From NCBI RefSeq assembly GCF_002105155.1, contig NW_019029000.1:186001-250000 (forward strand): a DNA stretch of 64,000 nt. Direction: 5' to 3'. The notes below the pieces were generated by a model. It saw only the letters and a program-made list of their open reading frames with translations, was not told where the DNA came from and made no database searches. Positions within the stretch are counted from its first letter, which is position 1. The number at the start of each line of letters is the position of its first letter. Origin of the DNA: Lobosporangium transversale (lineage: Eukaryota; Mortierellomycota; Mortierellomycetes; Mortierellales; Mortierellaceae). This document shows, one piece after another, positions 39,099 to 49,489 of this stretch. Made by a program: the position numbers and the translations under genes.

Positions 39099-39541
39099 TT
39101 AGGCGCGAGTCAACTTTCCATAGATGTGAAGAGCAAAGACAGAGGCAATAAAAGCCAATGACAAGACCAAGACCACAACGGGGTCACTAAGTTTAAAGAA
39201 ATTAAACAAGAGAAAGAAAGAAACAGATGAATGTCATGGCCTAAGAATACGGCAGTGTATGCGAATTGACAGATTGCGTTGAGGAGGAAATGACATCAAG
39301 CCAGGAGTTTAATGTCTAATCGCTCGAGCCAAAAGAGAGATAAAAAAAAGCCAACTTACACACGAAGACCAGGCGAGTCATCAGTGTAGATACGCATCAT
39401 TCCCGAGGTGCTGGGTCCTGGTGCGCGAGAAGTCTGAGCCTTAGAACTTGTAGTACGTTTCCTGAGGAACCAACAACAAGAGAAATACGTCAGCATCTCC
39501 TGAGTTAAGTCTACTGTCAAAGAAAATGGTTTGACTCCAGG

Positions 39542-39574
<33 letters not shown>

Positions 39575-39832
39575 ACCTCAAAGCGGCGGCGCGAGGAGAG
39601 GCGCCAGCGGGGTTAGGGGAAGGAGCAGAGTCAGACTAAAGAGAGAGAAGGAAAAAAAAGAAAAAAAAAAAAAAAGTAATTTAAGAGAAATGCTGATCAA
39701 TTTCTTTGTTCATTCTGTAGTTGATCCTGAAAATCAGGAATATAGAAAACATGCTTGGTTTTCCTCTGCAATTCGCGACACAAAACGAAAAAAGCCTAAA
39801 GACAGGATAATTCAATTGATTTTTTTTACCAT
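39099..39832 (-). CDS. SBH1: Sec61 translocon beta subunit
   Basis: Exons 39832-39830, 39635-39577, 39461-39360 and 39186-39099 give 83 residues. The first coding exon is only the ATG, followed by GTAAAA. The protein has a short Ser/Pro/Ala-rich cytosolic part, the conserved basic segment (AALRKRTTSSKA) and YTDDSPGLRVDPVVV, then a single C-terminal membrane helix (LVLSLAFIASVFALHIYGKL). This is the tail-anchored beta subunit of the ER protein channel, which helps co-translational translocation. All junction phases close and reproduce the family sequence. It is divergently arranged with Argonaute. Confidence 0.95.
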
Positions 39833-40216
39833 GGTGATGATTTGATGGAGGTGTGAGTGAAAGTGTGAGAGAATAAAGGATGATGAGAGAAGAGAAAGAA
39901 AAAGGTGTGCAATATCAATGCTCTTCTTGATTGAGGATCCAATGGGATTGCGCCAGTCAAATGCATCGTCAATTACATATAATTGTCAATTATAGAAATA
40001 CATTTAAGCGACTGAAATGTGATCAGTCAAAGAGTGATACCAAGTATAATATCATCTGTCGGATTCATCACAGTTGATACAATAAACTCGCGCCATGAAC
40101 ACACAGGCTTTTACTTTACCATCGCCTTCCGTCCTCTTTTCTTTCCTTTATTTCAACTTTTTAGGCTCACGCTTCTTCACAAAAGCAAAGAAGTTCCGTT
40201 TTTAGTGCAACTCATC
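39833..40216. promoter_or_regulatory. Divergent promoter of SBH1 and Argonaute
   Basis: A 384-bp spacer with the two genes transcribed outwards. It contains a CT-rich leader (about 40120-40210) on the Argonaute side. No defined binding site can be named. Confidence 0.5.
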
Positions 40217-43206
40217 ATGTCGCTGCCTTCTCTCACAGACCTCGTCAAGCGTCCAGGAATAGGCACGCTTGGGAGATCAATTCAGGTTCGGACTAACCAT
40301 TTCGGAATCCAAAAGCTTCCAGACACGCTGATCTACCACTATGATATTTCCATTACGCCAGCAATGCCTGTTGGTGTAAACCGAAAGATCTTCACAGAAT
40401 TCATGAATCTTTATGGAGTATCCGATCTTGATTGCAAGCATCCTGTTTACGATGGTCGAAGCAATATGTTCTCACCAAAAGAATTCCCTTTTGAGACTCG
40501 CACATTTGATGTAAGAGAAAAAAAAAAAAAAAAAAAAAAAAAAAAACAACCTGCCGTTTTAGCTTGTTTTTCAGTACTGACTACGCCTGCTCTGTCCCTA
40601 TAATATTCGTATGGAAGGTCACGTTAATAGAGGAAACCAATCCCAGAGGAGAAGCGCCTTCGTTCAGAGTCAGGGTCAAGAAAGTTGCGACGATCAATTT
40701 ATGGGAGCTGCATCAGTTCCTTCAAGGCAAATCACGCTTGACCAATAACTGTCTAGCGTCAATTATGGCTCTTGATATCCTTATTCATTTCAAACCTGCT
40801 ATGCTATATTTCATCGTCGCGCGGTCCTTTTTCCTCCCCACCAACAAGCAGATCCTCGCTGGTGGCCTTGAAGCATGGCGAGGTTTCTATCAGTCTGTGC
40901 GCCCTGCTGCCGGCAAGCTGACAATCAACATTGACATCTCAGCTACCGCTTTCTATCAATCAGGGTCCTTGATCGAGCAGACTTGCAAATTCTTGAATCT
41001 TCGAAGCACTGGTTTGTGATATGATCTTTTTATTTTTATTTTTTTTTTTCCTCAATAGTATGTAGAAGAGGTTATTGGGCCGGCCAGTAATTGCTTGTCG
41101 CATAATCTTTGCAAATGTATAGGTGACCTGCATCGCTCGGCTCCACCCATCAATTGGGTACAGGTCGAGAGACACTTTAAGGGCGTCCGTATCCGAGTCA
41201 TACACCGGCAGGCACGCAAGAGAACTTTCAAGATCTATGGTATGACCAAGGCCTCAGCTCGCGAGACTGTCTTTAAAATATCTGCTGAGCGTAAGGAAGG
41301 CGACGTCGGCGCGTCTCAGGCTGAGGCCGAAATCGACGTTGCCAGCTACTTCAAGCAGGCCTATAACATCAGTCTCAGTTATCCATCGCTCCCTTGCATC
41401 GTTGTCAGCAAAAAGATGATCCTCCCAATGGAGGTATGCACCATAGTCGAGGGCCAACGATATATGAGGAAGCTTAACGAACGCCAGACAGCAGACATGA
41501 TCAAATTCACGTCTCAGTCACCAGCTGCCCGTGCTAACATTATTAAAGATGGTATTAACCTTCTGAAGTACGAAGATAACGAGTATCTGAACGAATTTGG
41601 CTTGAAGGTATCTAACGAAATGGAAACTACCAAGGCACGAATCCTACCTTCCCCAACCCTCCAGTTCCATCCGACTTCAAAAGAGCCTCGCCACATTCCT
41701 CGTGAGGGGGCATGGAACTTGAAGGATAAGAAGGTGATCCGTGGCGCGACTCTTGGCTCTTGGGGTGTGGTAGTCTTTGGTAATGAACGAACACTCCCAC
41801 CCGGACAAGCCCAGGCTTTCCTACGCGAATTCATCGTAGCCTGCACAGATACTGGCATGGCTATCCTAAATAAGAATCCCCCTATCAGCTACCTTTCTCC
41901 ACAAGGTAACATCGAGGAAGGTCTCAAGAAAGCGTGGCTCCAGGCTGGGAATGCGGTCAAGTCGCAGCCACAGCTGCTAATCTGCATCCTTCCCAACACT
42001 GGTGTACAGCTCTACGCTGAGATCAAACGCGTGACTGATACATTTCTTGGCGTTGCGTCTCAATGTCTTCAATCGAAGCAAGTGGGGAACCCAAGGAGAC
42101 AATACTGTGCCAATGTTTGCCTCAAGATCAATGTCAAACTCGGGGGTGCAAACGTTGAACTTGCCCCAGGCACCTTCCCAATACTGACAACCAGGCCCAT
42201 CATCATATTTGGTGCCGACGTTTCTCATCCTCAACCAGGTAGGAGCCACGAAGGACTAACATTGGTAAATAACCCCGTTCGGTGATCAATCAAATTAAAA
42301 TTTTTGCTTTCATTAAAAAAAGGAGACGATGTTCGTCCCTCAATCGCTACTCTCGTTGGGTCAATGGACAGTAAGGCTGCTCGATATGCTGCAGCCGTCC
42401 GTATCCAGACTGCCAGGACCGAGACCATTGCAGATCTTTCTGATATGGTTATGGAGCTCCTCAAGACGTTTTACCAGAGGCAAGATCAAACTTAAAATGA
42501 AGGTTAATATATGCGTTCGGTTTACTTTAGGAATTTTTCTAATTGTTGAGTCTCTTACTTTTTATTTTCTGATACTGCGGCCGGGTTGCGAATATCCATT
42601 ACCTAGCTGCGGCGAAAAACCTGAGCGTATTCTTTTCTTCCGTGATGGCGTATCAGAAGGGCAATTCGCGGAGGTTCTCAAGATTGAAGTCCCTGCTATC
42701 CGAGCTGCCTGCCAGCGCTTAGAAATCAGTTACATGCCCGCAATTACCTTTATTGTTGTCCAAAAGCGACATCGTACCCGCTTCTTCCCAATGAAAGCCT
42801 CCGATGGCGATCGTAGCGGCAACTGCCTTGCTGGAACTGTCGTGGATACAGGCATCGTACACCCCTTTGAATTCGACTTTTACTTACAATCCCAGTCAGG
42901 GCTTTTGGGGACTTCGCGGCCAGTACACTATCATGTGCTCCTAGACAACAGTAATTTCACAGCAGATGAGCTACAAGACCTATCATTCAAGTTATGCCAC
43001 CTTTACGCGCGAAGCACGCGAGCTGTCTCTTTGGTACCCCCTGTCTACTATGCTCACATTATTGGGACGCGCGTTAGGTACCATTCACGAGGAGATATCT
43101 TCTCGGAGGGTTCTTCTGAGGGCACTGTCCCCAGTGGAAGTGGAGCTGCAAACTCCTACGTGACTGTGAGACCTGACTTGATGAAAGGCAAGCAATATTT
43201 TTTTAG

Positions 43207-43240
<34 letters not shown>

Positions 43241-43297
43241 GTTCCATGCTGACATATTTTGTACTGTTTCCCTCTGATAGTCATGTGGTTCATGTAG
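40217..43297 (+). CDS. Argonaute (QDE-2/AGO family)
   Basis: Exons 40217-40510, 40618-41011, 41123-42238, 42323-42479, 42607-43187 and 43281-43297 give 852 residues. Domains in order are N (1-180), linker 1, PAZ (about 250-370, with [20 protein letters not shown]), MID and PIWI (about 500-850). The slicer tetrad is intact: Asp595 (GADVSHP), Glu635 (RTETIADL), Asp667 ([10 protein letters not shown]) and His804 (PPVYYAH), so cleavage activity is expected. The tail is MWFM. It should load small RNAs for cytoplasmic RNA silencing of transposons and viruses. Two introns use GC donors (AG|GCAAGA at 42480 and AG|GCAAGC at 43188). The last coding exon is 17 nt. No Dicer or RNA-dependent RNA polymerase gene is nearby. 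Confidence 0.95.
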
Positions 43298-43664
43298 CGG
43301 GGTCTCTATAATGGAAGAAGCCAACAGATAGCAAGCACAAGTCTACCCTTTTTTCTTTGCTTTATAAATTTACGACAAGTAGCATTAATGAATTGAATAC
43401 ATTATGCCTTACCATCAACCATGTTCCTATCTTTCATCATTAATAGTTGTTAGCTTTGACTTAGACCCTTACGACCACTCCAGGATGTTTAGCTGCAAAA
43501 CATCCTGTTGGGTTATCTATAACCCATTTACCAATTACCTTCCTAACCTTTGAATAGGGCCTTCCTGATCATGATTACTCAGCTAATTATTAATGCACAG
43601 CAGTGTCCCCAGCTGTCCATTTAGTCTCTTCTCTACCACTATTGAGAACAGGAGCTCCATCTCG

Positions 43665-43730
43665 TTTTTTTTTTTTTTTTTTTTTGACGAGGTCATGTAG
43701 GATTTATTTAGGTGTGAGCTCTATAAATGG
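43665..43730 (-). mobile_element. Retrocopy 1: shared 3' end with poly(A)
   Basis: On the minus strand a 45-bp segment containing AATAAA (CTAAATAAATCC) ends in a run of about 21 A. The segment matches 44657-44701 at all but about three positions. Here the homology continues into different upstream sequence (43731 onward), so this copy may be longer; its 5' limit and target duplication are not clear. Confidence 0.55.
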
Positions 43731-43986
43731 GTTCCCCACTACTGGGGTCGCGAATAAAGCGGTTACCAATAATCGTCCGAAGCCGCATCGTCATATTGCC
43801 ACAGTACAACATCCTGTTCATAAACCACGTCAGCAAGGAGTAGACTTCCTTGACCCCCGGGGACCTGTGACACGGCTCTACTCCCTACTTAGCCTGTTGT
43901 GCGCGAAGGTCATCCTTTAGCCGCAATCCTCAATCATCAAAAATTCGCAACCTCCCAGGCGCTCCATAACCGCCATCGTACGATAT

Positions 43987-44229
43987 GGGTTCCATACAGT
44001 GACCCGTTACTGATGTACTGAACAATACGTACTTGAGGTTTTTTTCACTTATTATTTACTTTTCACTTTTCTTTTACTCGATATTTACTTTTCTTTTACT
44101 TTTCTTTTACTTTTCTTTTACTTTTTTTTTTTTTTTTTTTTTACCGATGTTTAAGTAAATAATAAGTAAAAATTTACTGAAAAAAACCTCAAGTAAGTAT
44201 TGCTCAGTACATCAGTACGGGTTCCATAC
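43987..44229. mobile_element. Foldback MITE with direct-repeat flanks
   Basis: Left arm (about 44003-44060) and right arm (about 44150-44221) are inverted repeats of about 50 bp sharing TACTGATGTACTGA, CAATAC and TACTTGAGGTTTTTTTCA. The loop is a CTTTTA-type repeat plus a T run. The 11-bp direct repeat GGGTTCCATAC sits at 43987-43997 and 44219-44229, consistent with a target-site duplication. There is no coding capacity, so it is a non-autonomous DNA element. The superfamily is unclear; an 8- to 11-bp duplication fits hAT or Mutator-like groups. Confidence 0.8.
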
Positions 44230-44596
44230 TGTTGTGGCTAACTATTTTATTTTTATTTTGTAGTCTACAAATCGGACATTCTGTTGATCTACAGTTAAAA
44301 GAATCTTTGTGCAACGCCTTATAAGCTATAGGTGAGTCCACCTCACCTAGAAAGCACCACAGTCAGGCCTGTAGGCTAAGTTATAAAAGCCAAAGAACTT
44401 CTTTCTCAATAAAGTCTTCAGTTTACCCATAGACCTTGAGTTTACCAATAAGTCTTAAGTTTCCCCTATCTGTCTTGTTCTTGACCTGCAGTTTATCTTG
44501 CCTTTTTATCCTTTTCCCCTTGTCCCAACAAGCATTCGTCTTCCGGTAACTCAGTTTGTGAGCTCACCTATGAAGTTCCCATCTACCCTTTTGGCA

Positions 44597-44720
44597 TCCT
44601 ATGGCGCTGTTTGTCTTTTTTTTTTTTTTTTTTTTTTTTTTTTGATAACAAGGACCCACGAGGTCATGTAGGATTTATTTAGATGTTAGCTCTATAAATG
44701 GTCCTATGGCGCTGTTTGTC
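44597..44720 (-). mobile_element. Retrocopy 2: SINE-like insertion with 19-bp target duplication
   Basis: The 19-bp direct repeat TCCTATGGCGCTGTTTGTC occurs at 44597-44615 and 44702-44720. Between them, on the minus strand, is a 58-bp body containing AATAAA and ending in about 28 A. A long target duplication plus a poly(A) tail is the hallmark of LINE-driven retrotransposition. The body shares 45 bp with retrocopy 1, suggesting the 3' end of one element family, here strongly 5'-truncated. Confidence 0.82.
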
Positions 44721-44909
44721 GTCAAGATTATTTGCCTCTATTTCCTCTTGTTATTGTCTTTTCCTGATTTTGTGTCTATCTTTTGCCCCTTAAGCAAATA
44801 TACACCTTATTTATAGCATAATGTAAGCACGTGATTATTAGTTTATGTAATTATACAAGTATAGAGATCATGCTCTCAGCCAATGAGATCCACCGAATCC
44901 GGCGGCTAA

Positions 44910-44981
44910 GGGGTTGTAGCTCAGTGGTAGAGCGCTCGCTTTGCATGCGAGAGGCCCGGAGTTCAAACCTCCGCTGCTCCA
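44910..44981 (+). tRNA. tA(UGC): tRNA-Ala (anticodon UGC)
   Basis: A complete 72-nt cloverleaf without intron: acceptor GGGGTTG/CTGCTCC, D stem GCTC/GAGC, anticodon stem CTCGC/GCGAG with loop TTTGCAT, T stem CGGAG/CTCCG with loop TTCAAAC, discriminator A. The acceptor has the G3:U70 wobble pair that defines tRNA-Ala. One U:U mismatch sits at the sixth acceptor pair. A T run follows at 44986 as a Pol III terminator. It lies on the gene-side edge of the transposon cluster. Confidence 0.96.
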
Positions 44982-45198
44982 TGTTTTCTTTTTTTTTTGC
45001 ATTCAATGCTAGTCAATGCACGCTGATTTCAGTCGGCCCTTTGGGCGTTGTGATTTTATGACAGCAGGAGGAGTAATTTTGCTTGGACCTTTACGGCTGT
45101 GTTTGCTACCCCTATCAACGTATAAATTGGTAACAATAATCAAGTTTGATCGAATACTCATACTTTACTCTAATTAATTTTATTCTTATTATTTTTTT

Positions 45199-46716
45199 CT
45201 ACTTGAACATGCGCAGGTAGGCTGAAGGAAGGAAAAAAAAATAAAAATAAAAAAGAGAGATTGTGAAAATAAATGTTAAACAATCTAGACTTGTCTTTTG
45301 CTTACTCACATATACAGTGAGCAATGTACTGAAAAGTAAAGAAAAAGAAAAAGAAACAGAAAAAAAAAAAAAAAAACTTACCCAAGATCAAGGCTCCTGC
45401 ACCAGTGATGGTACCAATCATATACTGTAAAGTCTGCAACTTGATCGTCTCCATCTGTGTTCTCAATGCTGCAATCTCTTGTTCAATCCTTTCCTCTGTC
45501 GCTCGAACCTTCAATTCCTGTGTCGCAGCTTCGTCTCGGATTCGTCCCTTTTCAAGATTCAAGTCCAACCGGACTCCTGCCTGTGTACGTGCTACTTCTT
45601 CTCTCAAACGTTGACGCAGCTTCTCAATCTCAGAGACTAGACGTTCATTGTTGGTGTTTGTCAATGAAAAATCATTTTTTTCCAACATTTGCAATTCAGA
45701 TTTTAGAGCCGCAAAATCGACTTTATAGGTGTAGACCGTCTATAAACACGGATGAAAAAAAATAAAAAAAATAAGAAAAAAAATGGAGCATTATAAACAT
45801 GTATGTTATTAGTAATGAGTAGCCTAGCCTTAGAAAACTCGAGTCCATGTTGAGAATGCTTTATAACTGAAGAGATCTGTTCTTTCCCTTCAAGATACCT
45901 TATCCTGATCAGCTTTTGTCACCATGTTCTTCGTAAGATTGTTCATGCTGTTACCACAACAACAAAAACAAAAGAATAAAAAAAAAATAAAAAAAATAAA
46001 AAGCATACAGAAATAAATAAGCATCAGATAAATATGCCAGAGCACCTTGAAGATCATGTCATGCTATAGGAGCAATCGATTCATGTCATTTATTTTACCT
46101 TTCTGTAATAACCTCGTCCAATGCATTCATAATAGCCTCTGACTGCTGTCGTGAAAAGCCTTCCCGCTCCAGTTTCTCTACAAATCGATGTGTGTCAAAA
46201 TGATGTCCACCTCCATCATCCAGAGCTGGTCCTGAGGTCGAAAAGGCCCGAATCGGTACTATGCTGCGTGGAAATGCAAAGGTACTACTCAAAGATACTC
46301 CATCGGTTACTGATGTTGTTAATCCTGAATCTCTGCAAAGCTCCTTCTGCGAAGATAATGATAGTTTAAAGCGCGTCGAATAACGATGACGATGAATAAG
46401 GCATTGCTGTTGTTGTTGTTGGCTCCCTTTTGATATACTTTGTCCCAAATACGCAGCGGAAGTGATGCTCCGTGACGGAGCAATGATCCTTGAGGCAACA
46501 AGTTTGGTGCCTAAGAAGGAAAAAAAAAAAAAAAAGAGATAAGTACTGTCTGCTGATTACATCCTATAACACAACAATAGTAATAAAAAAAGGATTCTCT
46601 TGCATATTTATGTGTGTCTTTGTCAGTTACTCACAAGCAATCTGCACTTGCGCTTGACTCTGCACCAGCTTTGAAACGTTAGATAGAATGTTCTGAGCCG
46701 AAAGTCTGTTAATCAT
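45199..46716 (-). CDS. FMP32: CCDC90/MCUR1 family mitochondrial protein (Fmp32-like)
   Basis: Exons 46716-46635, 46510-46099, 45947-45899, 45739-45382 and 45221-45199 give 307 residues. A basic, Ser-rich mitochondrial targeting sequence (MINRLSAQNILSNVSKLVQS) leads to the DUF1640 core: FDTHRFVEKLEREGFSRQQSEAIMNAL, SMNNLTKNMVTKADQDK, YKVDFAALKSELQMLEKNDF, then a long coiled coil. A membrane helix ends the protein (YMIGTITGAGALILAYLRMFK). Relatives sit in the inner membrane; animal MCUR1 supports the calcium uniporter, and yeast Fmp32 has been linked to cytochrome oxidase assembly. The final exon is 23 nt. The ATG follows a TTACAG, so an intron in the 5' UTR is possible. Confidence 0.9.
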
Positions 46717-46970
46717 CTGTAATTAAAAAACGGGTTGAATGTCCTCCGGAAAGATGATGTCCTATTAGATTAATTCGTGATTTTAAAATGCCGAAGAGGA
46801 TCAATAATTAGATCTTATTGAGATGTGCAAACCATTTTACCATAATCACGTGGGCATTTTTGTGCATGGTGGATAAAAGTGAGAACATCTTGTCTTTAAT
46901 TTCTGTTGTTACAATAGACTAAGCTAACGGGTACATGAGTGAAACAAGGAAAAAAAGAAGAGAGATTTTT

Positions 46971-49489
46971 TTAATGGACAGGGGCCACAGGCACTTGGGA
47001 GTTGGTAAGCGACGAAGCAGGGATGGGAGATGATTTGATGCTGCTATTATTATATTTCACCGACAAAGCACTCTCCTCATCCTCTTCGTCCTCATCCTCA
47101 GAAGAAGAACAAGCATGACCGTCGGAACGAGGCTTGGGATTAGGGTTCCAAACCGCAAAAGGGCCTTCACCAAAATGATGTGAATGATACAAGCACGAGT
47201 TCTGAATTGTGCAGGCCTCAATGGACTTGACCCAAGGATCTTCCAAGACCTCGGACATAAGCACACGCTTCTTTGGATCCACCTCCAACATCTTGGACAG
47301 AATAGGGCGGCTCTCACGTGGCATCAGTTTGAGTAGACGAGACTTGCCGGACCCACTAGCATTAGTGAAGGCCTCGAATGAAGGGTCTGCATCCTTACGA
47401 GCCAATTTCCAAGGAAAACGACGAAGTGTCATGCAAATAAAGATGATGGCTAGTGACCAGACATCTGCTAGACGGGGGTCATGCTCTTCTGTAATAAAGA
47501 CTTCAGGGGCAATATAAGGATCTGAGCCAGACACGCCTGAGCCAAAAAAAAAAAAAAAAAAAAAAAAAATGATTAGATGAATGTTTTTCCACACCTCCAC
47601 GCGACATAAAAATAAATAAATGATAAATGAGCTCACAATTTCCGCTCGTTAATATAATCTCACAAGTTGTAGAGCAACATGCATGAATACACCAAAAAAA
47701 AAAAAAAAAAAAAAAAAAAAACCACTATACAATCATTACCTTTTGCCATCTGTATCTGTTTCTCGAATGGTAACCGATAAACAACAGAGCATCCAAAATC
47801 AATGATTTTGACAATCCCACGCTCATTCATCACAATATTGTCGAGCTTGAGATCACGATGTGCCACACCCATCTCATGCAAGTATGCCACTCCATCAATT
47901 GCGCCCTTGAAACAGCACGCAATTTCATCTCGACCCATCTGGCCCGACATCACTGCTGTAAATAACTCGTATTTGACAAGCTCCATGATCTCATAGTACT
48001 GATCTCCTTCTTGAACAATATCTAGAGTCTCAATGATGTTGGGATGATGGAATGTCGAGCCCAAGCAGTACTCTGAAGTCAATTTTTTGATGTAGGCACG
48101 TTGAGACTCATTAGGTTTGCGCTTGCGGAATTGCTTGATTGCGAATTCTTTACGATCAGAAACGCGACAGATCACTCGAACAGTTCCTCCTGCGCCACTT
48201 CCAATCACTTTGCCAATCTTGCCATACTTCTTGCGCAAATCTGTTTCAATTGCATTCCCATGAGGTCCGTGCGACTTGGCCGAATCACTGCGGAAGTTGG
48301 GAAAGGACGATGTCTTTTTAATCTTGGGCGTAATGGGTGCTTGATGATGGTCCACATTGTCTTGACCAGCAGGTAGTGAAGGAGATAAGGTCGGGGAGGT
48401 TGAGCGAACCTTCAGGAACCGCTTCAAATCGTGGAAGATCCCATGGGATGTTTCACGACCAGACTTCTTGGCATCACGTTTCCGGGAAAAGAAAGATGCT
48501 TTCTTGGCGGGAGATGATGATGCCATAGCAGGTGAGCCCAAGATAAATGAGTTGGCTGTGGATGATGCAACGGAAGAAGCCTCACCATCTAGTTGTGTAA
48601 CAGGCATTGCCGCTCTTTCTGTCGTTTTTGCCTTGGCAGGAACGGCTATGGGTTGGGAAGGTCCAGGCGAGGCATCCTCCTCAACCGCGGCAGGGGTACT
48701 TTGGCATTCATCGCTTTCGCAACATGCCTCAGCATTCACCACAAAAACGGAATCCCTGTCCAGACGGTGTTCTTCAAGAGCATCAGTAAGATTCTGAATT
48801 CCTAGCTCCTCTTCAGCCTCGGATTGTTGTTTGGGCGAATGTTGAGTCGAAGACATCTGACGACGTTGAGTCCACTCTTGAATTGAGGAAGGATCATGAT
48901 GATGATGATGATGATAGTAGTGAGGGGGGATGCTATGATGATGATAGGGATGATGAGGATAGTGATGATGGTTATCATCCTCGTCATTCGAGTTTTGTCG
49001 TGAAACATCCATGGAAGTGGGCATCGACAGCAAAACTTCAGTAGTTTCAGAGTTTGTTCTGGTGAGATGTGAATCGTGGATATGGGACGATGAAACAGAG
49101 TATTGTGAATTTTGATATACTGGCGAGGAAGGGACTGGGTGAAGAGGACGTAATGAGCTATTGGATCCCTGACGATGAGGAATAGATGCTCCAATGTCTG
49201 AGGCCTGCTCTAGACTCGAGACATCTGTATTGTCATCAACCTCCTCTGGATCCTCAGTCAAATGCGAAGCAGCAACCAATTGGGACGACGCATTGTTGGT
49301 GGCGTGTAAGGCATGTCGACGAGATTGTTCCACTACTGAAGGTGATGATGCGACAGCTGTTGCGGGCATATCACTGTTGCCTTCTTCCTCCAGGGACAAT
49401 GAAGAGCAAGCCAGTGGTGAAATTGCAATTGTTCTCTTTGCAGATGGGGTGTTAAATTGAGCAGGATGTGAAGTGGTAAGGGTTGTCAT
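46971..49489 (-). CDS. Ser/Thr protein kinase, HAL4/HAL5/NPR1-like
   Basis: Exon 1 is 49489-47740 and exon 2 is 47536-46971, giving 771 residues. The first 350 residues are disordered, with His-rich (HHYPHHPYHHH) and Ser-rich stretches. The kinase domain starts at about residue 395: Gly loop IGSGAGGTVRV, Lys in FAIKQFRKR, catalytic HRDLKLDN, DFG as DFGCSVVY, and activation segment KGVSGSDPYIAPEVF. The sequence between DFG and APE is typical of the fungal HAL/NPR group, which controls plasma-membrane transporters and ion homeostasis. An acidic tail (SSSEDEDEEDEE) ends the protein. The intron falls exactly within KG|VSG of the activation segment and contains two A runs. Confidence 0.92.

Larger units (their letters stand above)
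43298..44909. other. Transposon-rich spacer downstream of Argonaute
   Basis: 1.6 kb with no intact gene. It holds two related poly(A)-tailed retrocopies and a foldback element (all listed separately), then AT-rich DNA leading to the tRNA-Ala gene. The short plus-strand open frame at 43603-43920 spans one retrocopy and is probably not a gene. Confidence 0.6.

Noticed and set aside
43603-43920. 106-codon plus-strand frame downstream of Argonaute
   Set aside because: It runs through the reversed poly(A) tail (poly-Phe) of retrocopy 1, so it is an artefact of the insertion.
45302-45330. Alternative last exon of the FMP32-like gene after the TTTTCAG near 45330
   Set aside because: It would give a VHCSLYM tail; the exon at 45221-45199 gives AYLRMFK, which fits the family's C-terminal membrane helix, with a good acceptor and closed phase.
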